DNA of 6,498 nucleotides from an uncultured Propionibacteriaceae bacterium (GCA_937859105.1 CALMAD010000194.1:1-6498); one strand, 5' to 3'. Shown: positions 1-6,044, counted from the stretch's first letter. Numbers and translations are program-made. The notes: generated from the letters alone by a model not told the origin.

Positions 1-32
1 GGCGTCCGTCAATGATTTCGAAGGAAAGCTGA
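1..32 (+). CDS. Possible 3' end of an upstream gene (partial)
   Basis: The frame read from base 3 is open from the window edge and ends in a TGA at 30-32, giving the tail RPSMISKES. That TGA shares one base with the ATG of the next gene (TGATG), an arrangement typical of translationally coupled genes in polysaccharide operons. Only nine codons are visible, so no function can be assigned. The frame of the next gene is also open to the window edge, so this tail could be chance. Confidence 0.3.
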   Translation, partial: RPSMISKES

Positions 33-655
33 TGCAGAGTTTGTCTTGGTACAAAGGGGTTCCCGCGCGTTGGGTCCTGCCCGTGGTGTGCACGCTCGTC
101 GGGGCCCTCCTGGGCTACCTGGCGTCCATGGTCGTGCCGAGCACCTACACGGGGCGGTCGGAGCTGTTTTTCACCGCGCAGGGCGGAACCAGCGTGACCG
201 AGTTCAACGACGCCGCGTCGCTCGTCCGCTCGCAGATGACGTCCTACGCCCAACTGGTGACGTCGCAAACCGTCCTGGAGCGAGTCGCCCAGGACGTCGG
301 CGGGGGAACGACGCCGAAGGATCTCGCGAAGGAGCTCAAGGCCACGGTGCCGGTCGACACGGTGGTTCTGCAGATCGAGGCGACGGCCAAGACCCCGGCG
401 GAGGCCGCCACGCTGGCCAACGCCGTCGCGACGCGGGTCTCGGAGCAGGCGACGGCCGTCTCGCCGAAGGCGTCCGGTGGGGCCAGCGTGGTGAGGCCGT
501 CGATCGTGACGAGGGCGGTGCCGGATCCCGAGCGATCGTGGCCGAACGGCAGCCTGTTCGCCGGGACGGGCGGTTTCGTGGGCCTGCTGATCGGGTGCGT
601 CCTGGCCGCGGTGCTGCCGCGGCGTCGCGGCGCCGACGGCTCGGCCGGGTTGTAA
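32..655 (+). CDS. Wzz-like polysaccharide copolymerase / chain-length determinant protein
   Basis: A 207-residue membrane protein of the Wzz/YveK/CpsC family, whose members set the chain length of Wzy-polymerised polysaccharides or help their export. A first membrane helix lies at about residues 14-36, an extracytoplasmic domain follows, and a second helix lies at about 173-196 with an RRR cytoplasmic anchor after it. The outer domain has the family pattern: a YTGRSELFF strand (39-47), the segment SQMTSYAQLVTSQTVLERV (67-85), and a TPAEAATLANAVA helix (121-133). A proline motif, PDPERSWPN (164-172), precedes the second helix. The ATG at 32 is chosen because GAAGGA (20-25) lies 6 bases upstream, although the frame stays open to the window edge. 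There is no fused tyrosine kinase domain, and the short C-terminal tail has no tyrosines. It heads a run of polysaccharide genes on the same strand. Confidence 0.82.
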   Translation: MQSLSWYKGVPARWVLPVVCTLVGALLGYLASMVVPSTYTGRSELFFTAQGGTSVTEFNDAASLVRSQMTSYAQLVTSQTVLERVAQDVGGGTTPKDLAKELKATVPVDTVVLQIEATAKTPAEAATLANAVATRVSEQATAVSPKASGGASVVRPSIVTRAVPDPERSWPNGSLFAGTGGFVGLLIGCVLAAVLPRRRGADGSAGL

Positions 656-731
656 TCCGCGCACTGCCGCGCGGGTCTGAATGTCGCCGAGGCCGGCGAG
701 CGTCACGAGGACGAGCGCTACGCGGCCCGGC

Positions 732-740
732 GGGAGGGGG
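732..740 (+). promoter_or_regulatory. Ribosome binding site of the fused glycosyltransferase
   Basis: GGGAGGGGG ends 4 bases before the ATG at 745. It fixes the start of the glycosyltransferase at 745, although its frame stays open back to base 46 and overlaps the Wzz-like gene. Confidence 0.6.
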
Positions 741-744
741 CAAG

Positions 745-1689
745 ATGAGGTACTCACTGGAAGACATCCGCGGGAAACGCGTCGCGATGGTGGCCTCGAC
801 GGGGGGCCACCTGACGCAGTTGACGAGGCTGGCGGGTCGGCTCGGGGTCGATCCGGAGAGCCCGTGGGTCACGTTCGACACGCCGCAGAGCCGCAGCCTG
901 CTCCGCGGACGCGAGGTGCATTACGTGCCGTACGTCCGGCCGCGTGACTACCGCGGGGTGGCGCGGGCGACCCGGTTGCTGCAGCCGTTCATGAAGGAGG
1001 TGGACGGGGCGGTCTCCACGGGGGCCGGGCTGGCGCTGGCGGTGCTGCCGCAGATCGCCCTGCGGGGCAAGCCGGCCGTGTACCTGGAGAGCATCTCGCG
1101 CGTCCAGGGCCCGTCCCTCACCGGACGCATCCTGGCGCGCGTCCCGCGGGTCGGCCTCTACGGCCAACACTCGGGCTGGCTGACCGGCCCGTGGCGCGAC
1201 GGCCCGTCGGTGCTCGGGCAATACCGGACGCGGCCGGTCACGGCCGTCTCGCCGCGCAGCATCTTCGTGACGCTGGGGACGATCCGCCCGTACCGCTTCG
1301 ACCGGCTCATCGACACCGTGCTGGCCTACTGCCGCCTGCACCCGGAGGTCGACGTGCTGTGGCAGGTCGGCTGCACCGACCGCCGGGATCTTCCCGGGCG
1401 CGTCGTCGAGCAACTGACCGACGCCGAGTTCGGCGAGGCTCTCGGCGAGCACGACCTGATCGTCGCGCACGCGGGCGTCGGCGTGGCCATGAACATCCTC
1501 GACAGCGGACACGTCCCCTTGCTGATGGCGCGGCGTCCCGACCTGCGCGAGCATGTGGACGCCCACCAGCGCCAGATCCTCGAGTACCTGGTCCAGCGCG
1601 GCCTCGCGGCTCGGGTGGAGGACGCCCTGGGCGACGGTGCGCAGTTGGAGGCGGTGATGGGCCGTCGTGTGGACCTGCTGGAGGGCTGA
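745..1689 (+). CDS. Single-chain Alg14/Alg13-like (PssD-PssE-type) glycosyltransferase
   Basis: A 314-residue inverting GT-B glycosyltransferase, inferred to add a sugar from a nucleotide-sugar donor to a lipid-linked intermediate at the inner face of the membrane. The N-terminal half resembles Alg14/PssD/Cps14F: the STGGHLTQL loop (18-26), STGAG (91-95), and the segment YLESISRVQGPSLTGRIL (113-130) with YGQHSGW (139-145). The C-terminal half resembles Alg13/PssE/Cps14G and the GT28 C-terminal domain: IFVTLGT (173-179), AHAGVG (241-246) and EHVDAHQ (269-275). In many bacteria these halves are two genes of about 150-165 codons; here they form one uninterrupted frame. The gene begins 89 bases after the Wzz-like stop, and the flippase follows 30 bases after its own stop, so co-transcription is likely. 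The sugar transferred cannot be read from the sequence. Family assignment is firm. Confidence 0.85.
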   Translation: MRYSLEDIRGKRVAMVASTGGHLTQLTRLAGRLGVDPESPWVTFDTPQSRSLLRGREVHYVPYVRPRDYRGVARATRLLQPFMKEVDGAVSTGAGLALAVLPQIALRGKPAVYLESISRVQGPSLTGRILARVPRVGLYGQHSGWLTGPWRDGPSVLGQYRTRPVTAVSPRSIFVTLGTIRPYRFDRLIDTVLAYCRLHPEVDVLWQVGCTDRRDLPGRVVEQLTDAEFGEALGEHDLIVAHAGVGVAMNILDSGHVPLLMARRPDLREHVDAHQRQILEYLVQRGLAARVEDALGDGAQLEAVMGRRVDLLEG

Positions 1690-1719
1690 GGGCCCGGAGC
1701 AGAGGGGAGGACGGGGCGC

Positions 1720-2970
1720 ATGAGCCTCCGTGCGACGTGGCGGCGTCCGGTGGAGCTGGCGTCGAAGCTGTTCGGCTCCACGGTCTTGGCGCAGTTGGCC
1801 GTCATGGGGGCGACCGCCTTCGCCGCCGCTCGGCTCTCGCCCGGGGACTTCGCCTGGTACGGGGCGATGTCGGGCGCGGTCTGGATCGCGGGCAGCTTCA
1901 ACAGCCTCGCCGTCGAACATCGTCTGGGCGTCGTCTCCGAGCCCGTCTACCACTCGCTGCTGCGGGCCGGGCTGACTTCGGTGAGCGTCGTCTCGGTCGC
2001 GTGCTTCCTGGGTGCGATCGGGGGCTCAGCTCTCGGCGAGGTGTGGGGCCCGATGGGTTTTCTGGTCGGCGTCGCCGCCTTCGGCCTCGGGCTGCAGCAA
2101 TTGCTGACGGCGAGCATCCTGCGCCAGCAGCGTCAGGGGGTGCTCGCGCGCGGGCGGCTGATCCAGGGGGTCACGAACGCCGTCCTGATCGTGGCGTCGG
2201 TGTTCACGCCCGTGCCCGGGTACCTCGGGCTCTCGCTGGCGTGGGCGGCGTCCATCTTCTTCGGCCTCGTCCCCCTGATTTTCGCGGCTGATTTTCGCAT
2301 TCGGGGTCTCGGACGCCCGCGCGGATCAGATTTCACGCAATTGTGGCGCGAGGTCAAACTGTTGCCGGTCTCGCAGGCGATGGCGGGCTCGGTCGCGTCC
2401 CTGCCCCTCATTGTTCTTCCGGGATTGGGCAACGATTCGATCAGCGGAGCCTGGGCGCTGGTGAGCCGATTCCTGACCCCGATGGTGAACACCGCTTATA
2501 CGACGCTGCAACCTCTTTATTACGGGGGTGCCGCCGAGATTCTGCGTGAGGACCGGCGCGAGGAGTTCAAGCGCTTTCATGCGCGCTGGGTGGCGCTGCT
2601 GTTCGTCGGTTCGCTGCCGGTTCTCGCCTTCTTCGTCGTGTGCATTCAGTGGCTGATCCCGCTGCTCGGCGACTCGTGGGACGTGGCGAAGCTCGTGGTC
2701 GTGCCCGGCTGCGTCTACTTCACGTCGGGCTTCATCTGCCTGCCGATCAGCCACACGCTGGTGCTGCTGGGGCGGGTGAACGCGCAGTTCTGGTGGACGG
2801 CCGTGCGCTGCCTGCTCTGCCTGACGCCGTTCCTCGCCGTGGGCACCCTCGGGGCCGGTGGGGCGCTGCTGTGGTGGGCGATCGCCGCCGCCGCAACCTT
2901 CTTCGCCCAGATCGTGATGCACCGGCAGGCCCTCGCCAGCCCCGGCGCGGCGGCGTCGTCGGCGGCGTAG
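1720..2970 (+). CDS. Wzx/MOP-type polysaccharide flippase
   Basis: A 416-residue, strongly hydrophobic integral membrane protein with about 12 likely membrane segments (for example near 18-38, 44-66, 83-105, 147-163, 167-189, 215-237, 290-312, 325-350, 356-376 and 380-400). Length and layout fit the polysaccharide-transporter branch of the MOP superfamily (Wzx/RfbX), which flips undecaprenyl-linked repeat units to the outer face of the membrane. Short charged loops separate the segments, for example RQQRQGVLARGR (135-146) and REDRREEFKRFHARW (276-290), the latter marking the middle of the protein. AGGGGAGGA (1703-1711) lies 8 bases before the ATG. A patch around 2270-2530 uses more A/T-ending codons (ATT, TTT, CTT, TAT) than its surroundings. 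Wzx proteins diverge strongly, so the call rests on topology, size and context; a lipid II or teichoic-acid type exporter is possible. Confidence 0.75.
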   Translation: MSLRATWRRPVELASKLFGSTVLAQLAVMGATAFAAARLSPGDFAWYGAMSGAVWIAGSFNSLAVEHRLGVVSEPVYHSLLRAGLTSVSVVSVACFLGAIGGSALGEVWGPMGFLVGVAAFGLGLQQLLTASILRQQRQGVLARGRLIQGVTNAVLIVASVFTPVPGYLGLSLAWAASIFFGLVPLIFAADFRIRGLGRPRGSDFTQLWREVKLLPVSQAMAGSVASLPLIVLPGLGNDSISGAWALVSRFLTPMVNTAYTTLQPLYYGGAAEILREDRREEFKRFHARWVALLFVGSLPVLAFFVVCIQWLIPLLGDSWDVAKLVVVPGCVYFTSGFICLPISHTLVLLGRVNAQFWWTAVRCLLCLTPFLAVGTLGAGGALLWWAIAAAATFFAQIVMHRQALASPGAAASSAA

Positions 2971-2975
2971 CCGCC

Positions 2976-3019
2976 GAGGCGTCCGCCACGATCGGCCCGC
3001 CCCCCTCACGCCTCTTTTT
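2976..3019 (+). terminator. Candidate Rho-independent terminator after the flippase gene
   Basis: GAGGCGT (2976-2982) and ACGCCTC (3008-3014) form a perfect 7-bp inverted repeat, directly followed by TTTTT (3015-3019). The arm starts 6 bases after the flippase stop. The 25-base loop is long for a classical terminator, so it may be a weak terminator or attenuator. If active, it separates the wzz-GT-wzx unit from the TupA-like gene. Confidence 0.45.
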
Positions 3020-3107
3020 GATGCGCAAGTCTGCACTCACGAGTTGCCACGTCGCTGTCGTAGTTTAGGGGGGTCATAGGCTGAACTGGCGAGGGGGATG
3101 GGCACAG

Positions 3108-4031
3108 ATGGGTTTTTCGATGCGACGTGTCCGAAACCTTGTGCGACCCGTCCACTGGGCGTTGGCGGCGGCGCTGCCGCCCGTGCCGAAGAGGCACTAC
3201 ATGCATTGGGCCGGAACCGGCAGGTGGGGCGATTTCACGAACCCGAAGACCTTCAACGAGAAAGTCAATTGGCGCATTCTGCATGATCGCCGTCCGCAGA
3301 TCGCGGAGGCGTGCGACAAGGCGTCCATGAAAGAGCGGGCGAGGCGCGCGGTTCCGGACGAATCTGTGTTGCGTATTCCCGAGACGATCTGGATGGGCAC
3401 GAATCCCGACGAGGCTCCCGTGCGGACGAGTCGCCCGTGGATCCTGAAACCCAATCACAGCAGCGGCGAAGTCCTGCCCAGCGACCGGGCGGACGCCGAG
3501 GCGCTGCGGCGCACCCGCGAGTGGCTGGTGAGCAAGCCGGCCGTCCAATTGGGGGAGTGGGGCTATCGGGTGGCGCGGCCCCTGTTGCTGATGGAGGAGC
3601 TGATCCCGTTCGCGGGGGAGGAACCCCCGCGCGATTACAAGTTCTTCGTGTTCGACGGGGTCCCGCGGCTCGTCCAGGTGAACGCCGACCGGTTCAGCGA
3701 TCAGCCCAGGGAGTCGTTCTTCGACCCCAAGGGCCGGGTGGTCCCGCTGCGCGACGCACGTCTGCCCGTACCGATTCGTGGCGCCGACCCGCTGCCCGGC
3801 AACTGGGCGCAGATGGTCGACCTGGCGGCCCGGCTGGGCTCGGGGTGGGACTTCATCCGCATCGACCTGTACAGCGTCGCGGGGGAGGTCTGGTTCGGGG
3901 AGTACTCCCCGTATCCGGGCGGGGGCGTGACGCGGTATCGCCCCGCCTCCTGGGACCGAACGATGGGCGACTGGTGGACGCTGCCGAGCGACGTGGGCGC
4001 CGACGTCGCGCGCTCCTCCCGTGGGGCATGA
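3108..4031 (+). CDS. TupA-like ATP-grasp ligase of surface polysaccharide synthesis
   Basis: A 307-residue protein matching the TupA-like ATP-grasp family, named for Bacillus TupA, which is needed for teichuronopeptide, a glucuronate/glutamate polymer. Such enzymes are expected to activate a carboxylate with ATP and form an amide. Visible signatures are DFTNPKTFNEKVNW (42-55) with ACDKASMKERAR (68-79), the ATP-binding WILKPNHSSGE (111-121), the hinge-like LLLMEELIPF (159-168), DYKFFVFDGVPRLVQVNADR (176-195), and the metal- and nucleotide-binding DFIRIDLYSVAGEVWFGEYS (248-267) followed by PYPGGG (268-273). All motif blocks are present, so it looks intact. GAGGGGGA (3091-3098) supports the ATG at 3108; an in-frame ATG at 3120 is an alternative. 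The first 400 bases use more A/T-rich codons than neighbouring genes. The substrate is unknown; an amino acid joined to a uronic acid or amino sugar is inference from the family. Confidence 0.75.
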   Translation: MGFSMRRVRNLVRPVHWALAAALPPVPKRHYMHWAGTGRWGDFTNPKTFNEKVNWRILHDRRPQIAEACDKASMKERARRAVPDESVLRIPETIWMGTNPDEAPVRTSRPWILKPNHSSGEVLPSDRADAEALRRTREWLVSKPAVQLGEWGYRVARPLLLMEELIPFAGEEPPRDYKFFVFDGVPRLVQVNADRFSDQPRESFFDPKGRVVPLRDARLPVPIRGADPLPGNWAQMVDLAARLGSGWDFIRIDLYSVAGEVWFGEYSPYPGGGVTRYRPASWDRTMGDWWTLPSDVGADVARSSRGA

Positions 4032-4178
4032 TGGCGTTCTCCCGACGCTCAACGGGGCGCGTCGGCATGAGTTGGTGATCAGGATGAGGTGCGGGGGGTA
4101 CCGATCGTGAACGAGGCGGTCAGCGGTCGACGCCGGTGGTGCGCAGGCGACCACGGGCGCGAAGGGTGTGTGCGATGA
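4028..4178 (+). other. Gap tiled by three overlapping mini-ORFs before the acetyltransferase
   Basis: The gap between the TupA-like gene and the acetyltransferase holds three tiny frames placed end to end. Frame 4028-4078 (16 codons) starts on an ATGA that overlaps the TupA-like stop. Frame 4084-4110 encodes MRCGGYRS. Frame 4107-4178 (23 codons, GTG start) begins on a GTGA overlap and is preceded by GGGGGG (4093-4098). Its stop overlaps the acetyltransferase ATG at 4175 as ATGA. The sequence shows the overlaps; translation is not shown. Such a chain could carry ribosomes across the gap by re-initiation, but chance is plausible in high-GC DNA. Confidence 0.25.
4042..4065 (+). other. Hairpin after the TupA-like gene
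   Basis: CCGACGC (4042-4048) and GCGTCGG (4059-4065) form a perfect 7-bp stem with a 10-base loop, 10 bases after the TupA-like stop. No T tract follows, so a classical terminator is unlikely. It could be a weak terminator, an mRNA stability element, or chance. Confidence 0.3.
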
Positions 4179-4783
4179 AACTGTTCCTGTCGGGCGTGAA
4201 CAAGAAGCGCGCCATCCTCCAACGGCTGTACTTCCCACGGATCCTGCCCACGCTCGCGGTACTGCGCGTGCATCCGGCCCGTCGCGTCGTTCTGGCCGAT
4301 CTGGATCGGTGGCGCGAGGTCCGCCATTTGGCGGGGACGCCGACGCAGGCCCTGGTCTACCTGCTGTGCCTGCACCCGGAGTTCCGGGCGCTCGTGTATT
4401 GGCGCCTCGGGGCTGCCGGCTACGTGCTGCGCCTCTTCGCGCCGCCTCTGCGAACGCTGCACCTCCTCATGCCGCCCTCGCACGTGGGGCCGGGGCTGTA
4501 CGTGCAGCACGGCGACGAGACCTTCGTCGCGTGCCGGCGGATCGGCCGCAACGCGTGGCTGAATCAGGGCATCACGGTGGGCTACACCAGCGACGACGAC
4601 TGCCCGACGCTGGGCGACGACGTCACCCTCTACAGCGGCTGCAAGGTGCTGGGCAGCGTCACGTTGGGCGACGGGGTGGTCGTCGGCGCGAACGCGGTGG
4701 TGCTGCGGGACGTTCCGGCCGGTGCCACCGTCTCCCCGCCGGTCGCCCGGATCGTCCAGGGGGTGCGGAACTCCGACGGCTGA
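4175..4783 (+). CDS. Serine-acetyltransferase-like left-handed beta-helix O-acetyltransferase
   Basis: A 202-residue acyl-CoA-dependent acetyltransferase with a C-terminal hexapeptide-repeat helix. The general-base histidine appears kept in YVQHGDE (109-115). Repeats follow: RIG.NAWLNQGITVGY (residues 124-137), CPTLGDDVTLYSGCKVLGSV (143-162) and TLGDGVVVGANAVVLRDVP (163-181), then a degenerate PAR near the C-terminus. The N-terminal ~100 residues are helical and shorter than in CysE. The ATG at 4175 has GAAGGG (4161-4166) 8 bases upstream; a GTG at 4136 would add 13 basic residues and lacks a good site. Residues that bind serine in CysE appear changed: D before the catalytic H is Q111, and the RH pair is replaced by D142-C143. 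With its position among polysaccharide genes, this suggests a glycan O-acetyltransferase. Members of this subfamily are commonly labelled serine acetyltransferase, and a cysteine-synthesis role cannot be excluded. Confidence 0.75.
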   Translation: MKLFLSGVNKKRAILQRLYFPRILPTLAVLRVHPARRVVLADLDRWREVRHLAGTPTQALVYLLCLHPEFRALVYWRLGAAGYVLRLFAPPLRTLHLLMPPSHVGPGLYVQHGDETFVACRRIGRNAWLNQGITVGYTSDDDCPTLGDDVTLYSGCKVLGSVTLGDGVVVGANAVVLRDVPAGATVSPPVARIVQGVRNSDG

Positions 4784-4787
4784 GATC

Positions 4788-4802
4788 CGCCCGGGCCGGG
4801 CG
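4788..4802. terminator. Candidate bidirectional terminator hairpin between convergent genes
   Basis: CGCCCG (4788-4793) and CGGGCG (4797-4802) form a perfect 6-bp GC stem with a 3-base loop. It fills most of the 23-base gap between the stop codons of the acetyltransferase (+) and the GH10 gene (-). There is no T tract on either side, so it would be a non-canonical, GC-only terminator. Chance is possible in this base composition. Confidence 0.35.
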
Positions 4803-4806
4803 TCCG

Positions 4807-5961
4807 TCAGCGGCCTGCGTACAGGGCTCGCGCCACGGCGTCGAACGCCGGCTTGCGCGTGTACTGGTCGGTCATGAGGGCCGCGTAGCCCTGGCCATCG
4901 ATGCCCTCGGGGAGCCAGGAGTAGCGGTCGGTAAACCCCCAGACGGTGAACGAGGTGCAGGCCGGCTGGTCGACGCAGACCTTGACGAGTTGCGCGTAGG
5001 CACGGGCCTGGGCGGCCTGCCTGCTGCTCGAGACCGGCTCGCCGGGGTGCCAGTCGAGCCGGACGTCGGCCTCGGTGATGGCCACCTTGAGGCCGAGGTG
5101 GGCGAAGCGGGCGAGGTTCTCGCCCATGGTCTTCGGGACGCCGTCCTTCAGCCGCAGGTGCGCCTGGACGCCGAAGCCGTCGATCGGGACGCCGCGCGCC
5201 TTCATGCCCCTGATGAGCTCCACGTAGGCGTCCGAACGGGCGTTGACGGCCTCGGCGCCGTAGTCGTTGAGGAAGAGCTTGGCGTCCGGGTCGGCGGCGC
5301 GCGCCCAGCGGAAGGCGTCGTCGACGATCCCCATGCCGCAGGCGCGCACGAAGGGGTTTTCGGGGCGGGGTCGGCCGTTTTCGTCGAGGAGCTCGTTGGC
5401 CACGTCCCATTCGGCCACGCGGCCCCGGTAGTGCTTCACGACTGTGGTGATGTGCGTGCGCACGGTCTGCCGCATCGCCTCGCAGCTCATACCCGCGTCG
5501 GAGACCCAGGACGGGTTGCCGCCGTGCCAGATCAGGGTGTGCCCGCGGACGGTCTGGCCGTGCTTGGTCGCGAACCCGACGACCTCGTCGGCCGGCGCGA
5601 AATCCCAGGTGCCGCGGGTGGGCTGCAGGAAGGCCCACTTCATCTGGTTCTCGGGGGTGACGGAGCTGAATTCCGTGCCGAGGATGCGGGCGTAGGTGGA
5701 GTCCTTGAGCGCCTGGGACGAGCGCAGTCCCTCGACGGCGGTGCCCACCCTGATCCGGTCGCCGGCGGCCTCACGCAGGGGTAGCACGGGGGCGTCCTTG
5801 GTGGGCGTCGGCGTCGGCGCTCCGCAGCCGGACAGCAGAAGGGACGCCGCGCCGAGCAGCAGCGCGGCGAGCGCGCCGGTGCGGCGTCCGAGGCGACGGC
5901 GTCCGCCCGACTCAGCCATCCGAATCAGCCTTTCCCGCGGGGTCGTGTGGTCGCGACACAT
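4807..5961 (-). CDS. GH10 endo-1,4-beta-xylanase-family lipoprotein
   Basis: A 384-residue secreted glycoside hydrolase of family 10 (retaining beta-1,4-xylanases). An Arg-rich N-region and hydrophobic stretch lead to a lipobox, LLSGC, with lipidated Cys46, so it should be anchored on the outer membrane face; a PTPTPT linker follows. The TIM barrel carries the GH10 set: TPENQMKW (102-109), RGHTLIWH (139-146), WDVANE with acid/base Glu190 (185-190), VQAHL (265-269), ITEADV with nucleophile Glu297 (295-300), and WGFTDRYSWL (341-350). No carbohydrate-binding module is attached. The ATG at 5961 is chosen for its AGGAG (5969-5973) at 7 bases. An inner ATG at 5919 has a weaker GGGAAAGG (5929-5936) at 9 bases and would give a more usual 32-residue signal up to Cys. 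The gene converges on the EPS genes and follows the PIG-L gene by 83 bases. It may act on plant xylan or on the cell's own polysaccharide; the sequence cannot decide. Confidence 0.92.
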   Translation of the reverse strand: MCRDHTTPRERLIRMAESGGRRRLGRRTGALAALLLGAASLLLSGCGAPTPTPTKDAPVLPLREAAGDRIRVGTAVEGLRSSQALKDSTYARILGTEFSSVTPENQMKWAFLQPTRGTWDFAPADEVVGFATKHGQTVRGHTLIWHGGNPSWVSDAGMSCEAMRQTVRTHITTVVKHYRGRVAEWDVANELLDENGRPRPENPFVRACGMGIVDDAFRWARAADPDAKLFLNDYGAEAVNARSDAYVELIRGMKARGVPIDGFGVQAHLRLKDGVPKTMGENLARFAHLGLKVAITEADVRLDWHPGEPVSSSRQAAQARAYAQLVKVCVDQPACTSFTVWGFTDRYSWLPEGIDGQGYAALMTDQYTRKPAFDAVARALYAGR

Positions 5962-5968
5962 CGTAATG

Positions 5969-5973
5969 CTCCT
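5969..5973 (-). promoter_or_regulatory. Shine-Dalgarno site deciding the GH10 start
   Basis: AGGAG on the - strand lies 7 bases before the ATG at 5961. The further in-frame ATG at 5988 has no such site, and the inner ATG at 5919 has only GGGAAAGG. Confidence 0.5.
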
Positions 5974-6044
5974 GGTGTGGCGCGGCATTCGGACGCGGTG
6001 TCGCAGTCCGCCGTCCTCGGCGGGTGGGTCGGGGCCGGCCGGGC

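Noticed and set aside
46..744. Long upstream extension of the glycosyltransferase frame to base 46
   Set aside because: It overlaps the Wzz-like gene in another frame and encodes low-complexity Arg/Gly/Ala sequence. Family homology begins at 745, which has its own ribosome binding site.
754..1953. 399-codon antisense frame opposite the glycosyltransferase and flippase start
   Set aside because: Its His/Arg/Gln/Pro-rich composition is that of a high-GC shadow frame. It shows no recognisable domain and lies opposite a clear gene.
3044..3082. Possible promoter before the TupA-like gene (TTGCCA at 3044, TAGTTT at 3061, TAGGCT at 3077)
   Set aside because: TTGCCA is 11 bases from TAGTTT and 27 from TAGGCT, and neither spacing fits a sigma-70-type promoter. 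No good -35 lies at 16-19 bases from either -10-like hexamer.
4136..4174. GTG start at 4136 for the acetyltransferase
   Set aside because: It adds 13 mostly basic residues and has no good ribosome binding site. The ATG at 4175 has GAAGGG at 8 bases and begins the conserved-looking protein.
3006..4238. 410-codon antisense frame opposite the TupA-like gene
   Set aside because: It mirrors the codon structure of the + strand gene, has Arg/Pro/His-rich sequence, and has no motifs.
4079..5638. 519-codon - strand frame overlapping the GH10 gene and the acetyltransferase
   Set aside because: It is out of frame with the GH10 motifs, Arg-rich, and without recognisable domains.
4168..5784. 538-codon + strand frame across the acetyltransferase and the GH10 gene
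   Set aside because: It runs through two well-supported genes on opposite strands and their short gap. Its sequence is typical of an open shadow frame in GC-rich DNA.
6008..6023. CCGCC/GGCGG hairpin between the PIG-L and GH10 genes
   Set aside because: The 5-bp stem with no T tract is expected by chance at this GC content. It does not support a terminator or regulatory call.
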